Shown here: positions 8,931-17,468 of the stretch, piece after piece | Numbering within the stretch: position 1 is the first letter of the stretch | Layout of the letters: the number at the start of each line of letters is the position of its first letter | Origin: Bacteroidales bacterium | Lineage (GTDB): Bacteria > Bacteroidota > Bacteroidia > Bacteroidales > UBA932 | DNA length: 64,000 nucleotides | NCBI GenBank assembly: GCA_017962235.1 | Contig: JAGCVS010000014.1 | Span: 51,317-115,316 of the forward strand | Direction: 5' to 3' | Program-made: the position numbers and the translations under genes | Notes under the pieces: generated by a model | Database searches by the model: none | Told to the model about the DNA's origin: nothing | The model's input: the letters and a program-made list of their open reading frames with translations, nothing else

Positions 8931-11900
8931 TTATTTCACCACAGCTGTGGTGTCAGAAGGTGCCCTGCCTGCCGGCTGGGCACTTTTTCTTTTCTTGAAC
9001 TGCAGGCGGCGGAGCAGCTCCTTGAGTGAGTCGAATTCCTCCTGATAGGATATACCCACACCGTTGCGCTGAGTCTGGTCAAGGTAGTTGCTGTATTCGT
9101 CGGCAGAGTGGGAGAACAGCTTCAGACGGGTCTTGCCGCGGTTGTCCAGCTTGACCTCCACATCCACGTCGCCCACGATGTCATCGCGGTTGCTGGTCAT
9201 GTAACGGCGGTTGCCGATATTGCCGTTCACGCTCACGCGGTTGTTGATCAGCTGGGTGGATACCGCCACGTCAAACATATCCTGACCGGTGTCGGTGGGC
9301 TGGTAGTTGAAGCCGAGGTCCAGAGGGATGTTGAGCTGCTGGAAGATGCTGTTCAGCTGGTTGGCCATGATCTCGGTGGCGTTGAAGTAAGAGACGGAGG
9401 TGTTGTTCACAATGCCGCTCTGCTCGTCCGGTATGAAGGAGCCGGAGATAATCAGTGCCAGGAACTGGCGCATGCGCTTCTCCTCTGTATTCAGGGTGTT
9501 GTCTATCAGCGCCTCCGTAGTGGGGTCCAGGTCGTCTATGTCAATTGTGAAGCTCAGGCTGGGGTTGGCCAGCTTGTCCGTTATGCGGATGCCGCAGTTC
9601 ACGGGGCGCCGCAGCGAAGAGTTGCTGGTTCCGCCCGCAATCAGGGGCGATATGGAGGCTTTGGTCTTGTAAGAGGCGGTCATGTTCAGCTCGGACTGCA
9701 TGATGTCCCCGTTGAAGTGGATGGTGCTGCCGCTGGCCAGCGAGAAGTCGCGGGTCACCAGACCCATCAGGTCAAGTGTGTAATCTCCTTCGCTCACAAT
9801 GTAATCGCCCATTATGGAGAAGTCGTTATCCTTTACGGCGATGTCCACGGTGCCGTCGCCCCTCACGGAGAGGGCGTCGCCGGTGTCACTGTTTATCTCT
9901 ATGTTGACCTTGGCGTCGTCGTTGGCGCGGACGCGGACGTAGACGTCAAGTCCGCCGCCGGCCGATTCATCCTGAGCCTCCTCCTTTGCCCGGTGCAGGT
10001 TTATCAGGGAGTCTATGGAAGAGAGCCTGGGCTTGGGACGGTTGTCCACGAATGTCAGAATGGAGGTCTGGCTGGTGGTGGCGTTGCCAATGGGGATGTT
10101 CACCACGGTACCCTTGCGGGGCTCCACGTCAATCCTGAGGGCGAGGTCGTTCACGGGGCCCGCCAGGTTTACCTTGCCGGTGGCGTATGCCTTGCCGTAG
10201 AATGTCTCGTTGTCGTTGATGTCGGTGTCAAACCCAATCATGTTGCGGGCCATGATGTTGATGTCCAGGTTGATATCCTTGAAGTGGTCGTGGGTAATGG
10301 TACCCTCCATCTCTCCGGAACCGTTCTCCATGTCGGACACAGTGAAGTCCTTGAGATGAATCTTGCTGCTGGAAATATCTACGTAGCCATCCATCTTATA
10401 CGGCACCTGGGTGTACACCAGCTTGGCTCCCATCTCGTGGATGCGGGCGTCGCGGCAGGAGATGTCAAGCGCGGACATGGGGCCAGAAACGGTCATGTCG
10501 GCAGTGAGGGCGCCGCTTACGTCGGTAACTATATCAGATACAAATGGCTCTATTATGCCCAAGTTGAACTTGGATGCGTTCACCTTGGCGTAGATAGCCT
10601 GTTTGTCGGGCTTGAAATAGCCGTCCACGATTAGGGCCTGCCTGCCCTCCACAATGTTGCGGGCCAGCAGGTTCACCCGGCGCAGGGTATCGTCCCATTT
10701 GCTGGATACATCGATGTGCCCTATCTGCTGCCCGGCAAAGAACAGGGAGTCCACCGCCACATCTGCAAATACGTCCGGGGTAGAGAAGATGCCCGTTACC
10801 TTGCCGTCGCCGGAGAGGGCTCCGCTGATGTTCAGCGGGGTGGACATCAGCATGTTCACAAGGGAGAGGTCCAGATTCCTGAGGCTGAATCCGCATGTGT
10901 CGCGGGGGTTGCCTGACAGGACACCGTCTGCTTCCACACCCTGGTCATTGTTATAAAGCTTAAAGTCGTTTATGGCGATGTTCTTGTCTGCGAAATATAC
11001 GCTGGACGGGTCTATCGTCCACTGCTCGCCGCCCAGCCTGAGGAACGAATCTCCCAGGTTCAGCAGCATTTTGCGGGTGCTCTCCTTGGGGTTGGGGAAT
11101 GAGAGCATAGCCTTTATATGGCCGGAGTCCAGCGAGTCGGGGTCGTTACAGAACCCCAGGTTCATCATGGCGCTGTTCCCGGCGCAGTCGGCCGTGAGCC
11201 CCGCCTCGGATATCGCGATGTCGCCAAAGCGGACCATCTGGGTGCGGATATCGGCAGAGGCCGATTTCTTCTGGAAGTCCAGCCCGGCATCCAGCCCCTG
11301 TACGAATACCTGGTTGAATGCAAGCAGGTCTGATTTTACAGAAATGGAGCCTTCGTTGCCGCCCTCCGACTGGAGGGTGACGGTTGAGCCGTTCTCCACG
11401 TGAGTGCCGGGAGAAAGGAATCCCAGCAGAGAACGCAGATCCAGAGCCTTGACCCTGAGACTGTAGCTGTCGCTGCCAGTCTCCGGCTTCAGCTTGAGCT
11501 GCTTTGCCAGGTTGTCCAGCTTGCCGGTCATCAGCATCCCCTCCACCTGAGGGATGATGGATGTCACAAAGGCGGTGCCGCGGTATCGGGCCTGCAGCAT
11601 GCCGCTGTTTATGCCCAGCATGTAGCGTTTGTCGCCGTTGAAGGTGAGGATGTCTATGTCGTCCAGGTCAAAGGTCCCGTCTGGGCTCTTGCACTGGATG
11701 TCGGTGATGCTTATCTTGCCCATCAGGCGGCCGTCGGAGGTCTGGGTGAGGTCCGCCACGGCGTTCATCCTCACTGAAGAGAGGGGCCGCTTGTCAAAGT
11801 TGAGGGCGGAGAGGTCGGCATGGCCCAGCGACAGCTTTATGTGATAGAGACTGTTGCCCGCCTCGTTGGCCGGGGCAAGGATGCCCTGCAGCATGAACTT

Positions 11901-13412
11901 AAGGTTGGGGTCGCCGCTCACTATGCGCCCCTCGAATTCGCCGTTGCGCATGTTGCCGGCGGCGGATATGTTACTGTAAGTATAGTTGTTGAATTCGAAC
12001 TTGGGAATGGTGAGTTCATCTACAAACAGTTCCGTGTCTTCCGGCTTCGCAGGGAAGAAACTGGAGAGGGAGGCGTGGCAGGTGACCTTGCCCAGGCTCT
12101 CCACTTGAAGGAAGTGCCCCAGGTCAAACTCCTTGACATCCATGAAGCCCAGAATCTCGTATGCAGAGAAGTTCACATCGCGGCACACGATATCCACCTT
12201 GCCGTTTCCGATGTTGCTGTGCACCGCTCCGTATGCCACAAAATCCAGGAAGAAGCCGTTCAGGGTACCGTTGAAAGAGAACCGGGTGCCGGGGGCCAGC
12301 GACGATATGGACTTGCGGTCAAATGATTCCTTTCTCGGGACCACCTCCCACACGATCTGGGCGATGTCGCGGGTGTATGTGTAACTGTCGTGCACCACAA
12401 CGGTGGCCATGGTGTTCAGGGCGTCAGGCAGTCCCACCAGATGGGCGCTGATGTCAACAAAGCTCTCTTTCGTGCCGGTCCAGACGTGGAGATGGTCCGT
12501 TTGCAGGTCACTCACGGTGCCGGTGATGCGGCCGTCGATTATGAGCTTGAGCTGCACGGTGGCTACGCTGTCCAGGAAGGTTCCCAGGGTGCTCAGGTCC
12601 AGCAGGGCGTCCTGCAAGGTAGCATCCAGGGATACCTTGTTGAAAAAGTCGTCAAAGTCACTGAAGCTGCTGAACTTCATGCTGGCTTCAGGAACTGTGA
12701 AATTGGTGTACGTGTCGTTGAAGTTGAAGTCGGAAACGCGCAACCCGGTGGTGTCATACGCCGCATCAAAAGAGAGGTTCTGCAGCTCGGCGCCGCTTAC
12801 CTGCTCCCGCATGGCAATTTTCCTGACCTTGGCAGAGGCCTTCTGCGCCGTGTAATTCAAGTCGCGGATATCCACCTGGAGATCCGATACCAGCAGGTCG
12901 TTGAAGTCTATCTGCCTGGGACTGCGGCTGCGGTTCACGTGGGGCGCATCGGCCACATAGTTCACAATCCGGAAGTCGTCTATGGTAAGCCTCTCCAGAT
13001 GGACGTTGAGGTCCGGCAGCACGAAAGCCGATGTGTCCGCCGCATCCTTTTTCTTCTCCGACTTGGGGAAGGCAGAAGGGTAGAGGGTGCCGCCTTCCAG
13101 GGATACGCGGTTTATGTGGATGCTCTTTTTGAGCAGCGCGAAGGGCGAAATGGAGACCGACGCCTTGCGGCACGCAATCACAGTGTCGCGGCCGTTCATT
13201 ATGCCGACATCTTCAAGGATGACCCTGTCTATCAGGGAAAGGTGCACGTCACCCGCCGTAATCTCCAGCCCTGTGCTCTTTGAAACCGTCTTTAAAACGC
13301 TGTTGCACACCGACTTCTGAACCGATGGAATCTGCAGCAGCACCAGCGCCGCCACCACCAGCGCAACCAGCGCGGCAATGACTGCCAGGACTATTTTGAC
13401 CCATCGTTTCAT
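8931..13412 (-). CDS. TamB-like translocation/assembly protein
   Basis: A 1,493-residue protein with one N-terminal membrane anchor (about residues 7-27) and a very long beta-rich body ending in the TamB C-terminal domain. That domain is seen in the TIDIDDLDPTTEALI and GNIGNRRYMTSNRDD region. TamB-like and AsmA-like proteins span the periplasm and are linked to outer-membrane protein insertion or lipid transport. No BamA-like partner gene lies beside it. Its last codons overlap a terminator hairpin of the convergent rho gene. The annotation rests on length, anchor and C-terminal domain; the exact cargo is unknown. Confidence 0.9.
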   Translation of the reverse strand: MKRWVKIVLAVIAALVALVVAALVLLQIPSVQKSVCNSVLKTVSKSTGLEITAGDVHLSLIDRVILEDVGIMNGRDTVIACRKASVSISPFALLKKSIHINRVSLEGGTLYPSAFPKSEKKKDAADTSAFVLPDLNVHLERLTIDDFRIVNYVADAPHVNRSRSPRQIDFNDLLVSDLQVDIRDLNYTAQKASAKVRKIAMREQVSGAELQNLSFDAAYDTTGLRVSDFNFNDTYTNFTVPEASMKFSSFSDFDDFFNKVSLDATLQDALLDLSTLGTFLDSVATVQLKLIIDGRITGTVSDLQTDHLHVWTGTKESFVDISAHLVGLPDALNTMATVVVHDSYTYTRDIAQIVWEVVPRKESFDRKSISSLAPGTRFSFNGTLNGFFLDFVAYGAVHSNIGNGKVDIVCRDVNFSAYEILGFMDVKEFDLGHFLQVESLGKVTCHASLSSFFPAKPEDTELFVDELTIPKFEFNNYTYSNISAAGNMRNGEFEGRIVSGDPNLKFMLQGILAPANEAGNSLYHIKLSLGHADLSALNFDKRPLSSVRMNAVADLTQTSDGRLMGKISITDIQCKSPDGTFDLDDIDILTFNGDKRYMLGINSGMLQARYRGTAFVTSIIPQVEGMLMTGKLDNLAKQLKLKPETGSDSYSLRVKALDLRSLLGFLSPGTHVENGSTVTLQSEGGNEGSISVKSDLLAFNQVFVQGLDAGLDFQKKSASADIRTQMVRFGDIAISEAGLTADCAGNSAMMNLGFCNDPDSLDSGHIKAMLSFPNPKESTRKMLLNLGDSFLRLGGEQWTIDPSSVYFADKNIAINDFKLYNNDQGVEADGVLSGNPRDTCGFSLRNLDLSLVNMLMSTPLNISGALSGDGKVTGIFSTPDVFADVAVDSLFFAGQQIGHIDVSSKWDDTLRRVNLLARNIVEGRQALIVDGYFKPDKQAIYAKVNASKFNLGIIEPFVSDIVTDVSGALTADMTVSGPMSALDISCRDARIHEMGAKLVYTQVPYKMDGYVDISSSKIHLKDFTVSDMENGSGEMEGTITHDHFKDINLDINIMARNMIGFDTDINDNETFYGKAYATGKVNLAGPVNDLALRIDVEPRKGTVVNIPIGNATTSQTSILTFVDNRPKPRLSSIDSLINLHRAKEEAQDESAGGGLDVYVRVRANDDAKVNIEINSDTGDALSVRGDGTVDIAVKDNDFSIMGDYIVSEGDYTLDLMGLVTRDFSLASGSTIHFNGDIMQSELNMTASYKTKASISPLIAGGTSNSSLRRPVNCGIRITDKLANPSLSFTIDIDDLDPTTEALIDNTLNTEEKRMRQFLALIISGSFIPDEQSGIVNNTSVSYFNATEIMANQLNSIFQQLNIPLDLGFNYQPTDTGQDMFDVAVSTQLINNRVSVNGNIGNRRYMTSNRDDIVGDVDVEVKLDNRGKTRLKLFSHSADEYSNYLDQTQRNGVGISYQEEFDSLKELLRRLQFKKRKSAQPAGRAPSDTTAVVK
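8937..8952. repeat. 16-bp perfect palindrome at the rho/tamB convergent junction
   Basis: The sequence CACCACAGCTGTGGTG is a perfect inverted repeat without spacer, placed 8 bp after the rho stop and inside the last codons of the TamB-like gene. It could be a protein-binding site, or could add to the terminator just downstream. Confidence 0.5.
8960..8993 (+). terminator. rho intrinsic terminator inside the tamB-like 3' coding region
   Basis: The stem GTGCCC (8960-8965) pairs with GGGCAC (8978-8983), with an inner GCC/GGC pair and a T-T mismatch. It is followed by a T-rich run (TTTTTCTTTTC). It lies 30 bp beyond the rho stop codon, within coding sequence of the opposite strand. Confidence 0.65.
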
Positions 13413-13483
13413 ACGCGTGCTTTTCCTTTTAACCTACAAAAATAATCAATAGGTACGATTATTCAAATAGGTCGAATTTTCAT

Positions 13484-13514
13484 TTTGCCAGGTGCTAAAA
13501 ATTCACTAAATTTA
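13484..13514 (+). promoter_or_regulatory. gyrA promoter (TTTG-N19-TAnnTTTA)
   Basis: TTTG at 13484-13487 and TAAATTTA at 13507-13514 are 19 nt apart, matching all but the last base of the consensus. Because the -33 box covers the first possible start codon of the open frame, the later ATG at 13548 must be the gyrA start. Confidence 0.7.
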
Positions 13515-13547
13515 CGCGTTTATAAGACACAAAACAGAGAACAAGAA

Positions 13548-16073
13548 ATGGTAGAAGAATTGGACGAAATGCAGGGACGGATTATCCCTGTCAACATAGA
13601 GAGCGAGATGAAGAGCTCATACATAGATTATTCTATGTCGGTTATCGTTTCGCGAGCCCTTCCCGATGTCCGGGACGGCATGAAACCGGTGCATCGCCGT
13701 GTGCTTTTCGGTATGGACGGACTGGGCGTGGGATACAGCGGCAGCACCAAGAAATCGGCCCGTATCGTGGGTGAGGTGCTGGGTAAGTACCACCCTCACG
13801 GAGACAGCAGCGTATACGATGCAATGGCCCGTCTGGCACAGCCTTGGAACGTGCGCTATCCGCTGGTGTTCGGTCAGGGTAACTTTGGCAGCGTGGATGG
13901 CGACTCCGTGGCAGCAATGCGTTACACAGAGGCCAAGCTGGAGCGTCTGGCAGAGGATATCCTCGCCGATCTGGATAAGAATACGGTAGATTTCCGCCCC
14001 AACTTTGACGAGTCACTGCCGGAGCCGGTGGTGCTCCCCGCCAAGGCTCCCGTGCTGCTGCTCAACGGCAGCAACGGTATCGCCGTGGGTATGGCCACCA
14101 ACATGGCGCCCCACAATATCACCGAGGTCTGCAACGCAATCTGCGCTTACATAGACAATTCTGAGATCACCGTTGAGGAGCTGATGGAGCACATCAAGGG
14201 TCCCGACTTCCCCACCGGCGGCATCATCCAGGGTCTGCAGGGCATCAAGGATGCCTTTGAGACTGGCCGCGGGCGCATCGTTATCCGCTCCAAGACAGAG
14301 ATTGAGGTTTCCGAGAGCGGCCGCGAGACCATCGTGATCAGCGAAATCCCCTACCAGGTTAACAAGCGCGAGATGATAGAGAAGATCGCGGAGCTGGTAG
14401 AGAACAAGAAGATAGACGGCATCTCCTATATCAACGACGAGAGCGATCGCAAGGGTATGCGCGTGGTGATCCGCCTCAAGATGGGCGCTTCCAGCAATGT
14501 GGTTCTCAGCAACCTGTACAAGTATACCCCCGTGCAGTCAAGCTTCTCCATCAACAACATCGCGCTGGTAGACGGCAAGCCCCGTCTGCTGGGTCTTAAG
14601 GACCTCATCCACTACTTTGTGCGCCATCGCCACGAGGTGGTTGTGCGCCGCGCAAAGTTCGACCTGGAAAAGGCAGAGAAGCGCGCCCACATTCTGGAAG
14701 GTCTGCTCAAGGCGCTGGATATCATCGACTTGATAATAGAGCATATCAAAGCGTCCAAGACTCCCCAGGAGGCCCGCGACGGCCTTATGGAGAAGTTCGG
14801 CTTCACCCAGCCGCAGGCAGATGCCATTGTGGAGATGCGTCTGCGCCAGCTCACCGGTCTGGAGCGCGAGAAGCTTCAGGCAGAATATGACGAGCTGGAG
14901 AAGCTCATCCACCACCTGCGCGATGTGCTGGCAGACGAAAGCCTGCAGATGGGCATCATAAAAGAAGAGATGCACGAGCTGATAGAGAAGTACGGCGACG
15001 AGCGCCGCACCGAAATCGCTCCTACTGCAGACGATATCAATCCGGAGGATTTCTATGCAGATGAGGATGTGGTGATTACCATCTCCCACCTGGGTTACAT
15101 CAAGCGTACCCCGCTCACCGAATACCGCACCCAGGCGCGCGGCGGCGTGGGCAGCAAGGGTAGCACCACTCGCGACGAAGACTTCATAGAGCATATCTAT
15201 GTGGCCAACAACCACAGCACTATGATGTTCTTCACCGCCATGGGTCGTTGCTACTGGCTCAAGACATACGAGATTCCGGAGGGTGTGAAGGCTTCCAAGG
15301 GCCGCGCCATCCAGAACGTGCTCAACATAGAGCAGGGCGACAGCGTGAAGGCCTACATCAATGTCCGCAACCTGAACGACGAGGAGTTTGTGAACAGCCA
15401 CTATGTGGTTATGGTCACCAAGAACGGTACCTTCAAGAAGACATCGCTCAAGGCTTACTCCAACGTGCGCAGCAAGGGTGTGAACGCGATTATCGTCCGC
15501 GAGGGCGACGAGCTGCTTGAGGCCCGCCTCACCAACGGCGACAACTACATCTCCATAGCCAGCATACAGGGCCGCGTGTGCACCTTCCATGAGAGCAAGG
15601 CGCGCGCCGTGGGCCGCACCAGCATAGGCGTGCGCGGTATGGATGTGGGCGACGACCTCACCCAGAACGAGGTTATCGGCATGGTGTGCGTGGATGCAGC
15701 CCTGCCGGAGGACCAGCGTCCCCAGATCCTCGTTGTGAGCGAGAACGGATTCGGCAAGCGCAGCGACATCATGGAGTACCGCGTGACCAACCGCGGCGGC
15801 AAGGGCGTCAAGACAATCAACATCACGGAGAAGACTGGCGCGCTTATTGCTATTAAGGATGTAACGGACGACAATGACCTGATGATTATCAACCGTTCCG
15901 GCATCGCCATAAGGATGTCGGTGGAGAGCCTGAGGGTGATGGGACGCGCAACGCAGGGCGTGAAGCTTATCAACCTGCGCGAAGGCGATTCGATAGCATC
16001 GGTCTGCGTTGTACCGCGCAGCGAAGAAGATGACACTGTTAAGGAGCAAGCTCCACAGGAAGAGAATAATTAA
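13548..16073 (+). CDS. gyrA: DNA gyrase subunit A
   Basis: An 841-residue breakage-reunion subunit that introduces negative supercoils with GyrB. The catalytic tyrosine is Tyr126 in AAMRYTEAK. The quinolone-determining region keeps Ser87 and Asp91 (E. coli Ser83 and Asp87), the wild-type, susceptible residues. The C-terminal beta-pinwheel carries the GyrA-box-like NRGGKG. The acidic tail EEDDTVKEQAPQEENN is usual. gyrB is not nearby. A TPR protein follows after 21 bp and probably shares the transcript. Confidence 0.98.
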   Translation: MVEELDEMQGRIIPVNIESEMKSSYIDYSMSVIVSRALPDVRDGMKPVHRRVLFGMDGLGVGYSGSTKKSARIVGEVLGKYHPHGDSSVYDAMARLAQPWNVRYPLVFGQGNFGSVDGDSVAAMRYTEAKLERLAEDILADLDKNTVDFRPNFDESLPEPVVLPAKAPVLLLNGSNGIAVGMATNMAPHNITEVCNAICAYIDNSEITVEELMEHIKGPDFPTGGIIQGLQGIKDAFETGRGRIVIRSKTEIEVSESGRETIVISEIPYQVNKREMIEKIAELVENKKIDGISYINDESDRKGMRVVIRLKMGASSNVVLSNLYKYTPVQSSFSINNIALVDGKPRLLGLKDLIHYFVRHRHEVVVRRAKFDLEKAEKRAHILEGLLKALDIIDLIIEHIKASKTPQEARDGLMEKFGFTQPQADAIVEMRLRQLTGLEREKLQAEYDELEKLIHHLRDVLADESLQMGIIKEEMHELIEKYGDERRTEIAPTADDINPEDFYADEDVVITISHLGYIKRTPLTEYRTQARGGVGSKGSTTRDEDFIEHIYVANNHSTMMFFTAMGRCYWLKTYEIPEGVKASKGRAIQNVLNIEQGDSVKAYINVRNLNDEEFVNSHYVVMVTKNGTFKKTSLKAYSNVRSKGVNAIIVREGDELLEARLTNGDNYISIASIQGRVCTFHESKARAVGRTSIGVRGMDVGDDLTQNEVIGMVCVDAALPEDQRPQILVVSENGFGKRSDIMEYRVTNRGGKGVKTINITEKTGALIAIKDVTDDNDLMIINRSGIAIRMSVESLRVMGRATQGVKLINLREGDSIASVCVVPRSEEDDTVKEQAPQEENN

Positions 16074-16094
16074 TTAACATATAACCCTACGATT

Positions 16095-17417
16095 ATGAAA
16101 CGTATAGCTATCCTTTTGCTGGTTGCTGTAATGGCAATGCCCCTTGCAGCACAGACCCTCTCCAAGAAAGAGGCCGACCTGCTCAAGTATGCAGCAAAGC
16201 TGGAGAAGAGCCTTGAGAACCCCAAGAAGGCGGGTACTTCCGAGCCTTGGTTCAAGCTCTCCCAGGCTTACTTTGACATCTACAGTTCCCCCAGCGCAGA
16301 TGTGTATCCCAACGCACAGCAGTTTGAGGTACGTCTGCTCACCAAGGGCAAACAGTTCACCACTGAAGAGCGCGTGGTGGGCGACAAGACCTTCTACGTG
16401 GATGTATATGATAACAAAGATCTCTACTACGACGCAAACGGTGTGCTGCAGTTCTGGCTGGTGAAGAAGCCGCTGCAGGACGACGCCCTTGAGAAATCCC
16501 TCGAGGCCCTCAAGAAATCTTACAAGCTGGACGAATACAACTACAAGACCAAGAAGTATATAGAGCTGGCAGAGAAGATTCACACCGAATACCACAACAC
16601 CGGTCTGTTCTACTACATGGCAGGTGACAAGGTAAAGGCAGAGGAGTTCTTTGAGAAGGCTTACAACAGCACGGAGAACGACATTCTCAACCGCACCGAC
16701 ACCATCGGCGTATACTATGCGGGTCTGATGGCCCGTGACAACGGCAAGGCAGACAAGGCTTTGGAACTCTTCAAGAAAGACCTTGCAGCCGGTTACGCTG
16801 CAAACGGTGAGATCAACGCCGCAATGGCTGAGATTTATCGCGAGAAGGGCGAGATGGAGAACTACAAGGATATCCTTGAGAAGGGCTTTGCAGCATTCCC
16901 CCAGAACCAGCAGATCCTGGTGGGCCTGATCAACTACAACCTGGATACCAACGGCGACAGCAGCCGTCTGTTCGAGCTGATACATCAGGCTCAGGAGAAC
17001 GAGCCCAACAATGCAAGTCTCTGGTATGTAGAGGGCGACATCAACAAGAAGCTCGGCAACAAAGAGGCTGCCCTGGAGCTGTTCCAGAAGTCCTATGATA
17101 TCGATAACAAGTATATCTTCGGTATCGTGAACAAGGGTATCATGTATTACGAAGAGGCTCTCGAGTATCAGGACAAGGCCAACCTTGAGATGGACGATGC
17201 CAAATACGAGGCTCTCCTGGGTGAGGTCAACAACTCCCTCAAGAAGGCAATCGAGCCGTTTGAGAAATCTTACGAACTGGCTGCCGGCGACCCCGAGCTG
17301 CAGGTGGCTATCGCAGAGTACCTCAAGAGCATCTACTTCCGCTTCCGCAACGACAGCGATGAATACATGGCCCAGTACGAAAAGTACAATTCAATTTTCA
17401 AACAGGCTACAGAATAG
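16095..17417 (+). CDS. periplasmic tetratricopeptide-repeat protein
   Basis: A 440-residue protein with a clear Sec signal peptide (MKRIAILLLVAVMAMPLAAQ, likely cut after the AQ) followed by helical repeats. TPR-like units are visible, for example GLFYYMAGDKVKAEEFFEKA, LMARDNGKADKALELFKKD, and WYVEGDINKKLGNKEAALEL. No enzymatic motif is present. It is probably a periplasmic scaffold, and the partner is unknown. It is read with gyrA and ends at a strong hairpin terminator. Confidence 0.85.
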   Translation: MKRIAILLLVAVMAMPLAAQTLSKKEADLLKYAAKLEKSLENPKKAGTSEPWFKLSQAYFDIYSSPSADVYPNAQQFEVRLLTKGKQFTTEERVVGDKTFYVDVYDNKDLYYDANGVLQFWLVKKPLQDDALEKSLEALKKSYKLDEYNYKTKKYIELAEKIHTEYHNTGLFYYMAGDKVKAEEFFEKAYNSTENDILNRTDTIGVYYAGLMARDNGKADKALELFKKDLAAGYAANGEINAAMAEIYREKGEMENYKDILEKGFAAFPQNQQILVGLINYNLDTNGDSSRLFELIHQAQENEPNNASLWYVEGDINKKLGNKEAALELFQKSYDIDNKYIFGIVNKGIMYYEEALEYQDKANLEMDDAKYEALLGEVNNSLKKAIEPFEKSYELAAGDPELQVAIAEYLKSIYFRFRNDSDEYMAQYEKYNSIFKQATE

Positions 17418-17427
17418 TTAACTACAG

Positions 17428-17455
17428 GGGCGGCCCGATTCGGGTCGCCCTTTTT
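17428..17455 (+). terminator. intrinsic terminator after gyrA-TPR
   Basis: A 10-bp GC-rich stem (17428-17437 with 17441-17450, one G-T pair) with a 3-nt loop is followed by five T's. It closes the gyrA transcript just ahead of the PurF paralogue. Confidence 0.9.
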
Positions 17456-17468
17456 ATTTGAAAGATAA

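Noticed and set aside
9108..10634. 508-codon open frame on the plus strand opposite the TamB-like gene
   Set aside because: Antisense shadow in GC-rich DNA; repetitive Val/Gly/His composition, no domain, and the minus-strand gene is complete.
14538..16049. 503-codon open frame antisense to gyrA
   Set aside because: Shadow of the gyrA reading frame; His/Ala/Val/Leu-rich with no recognisable motif.
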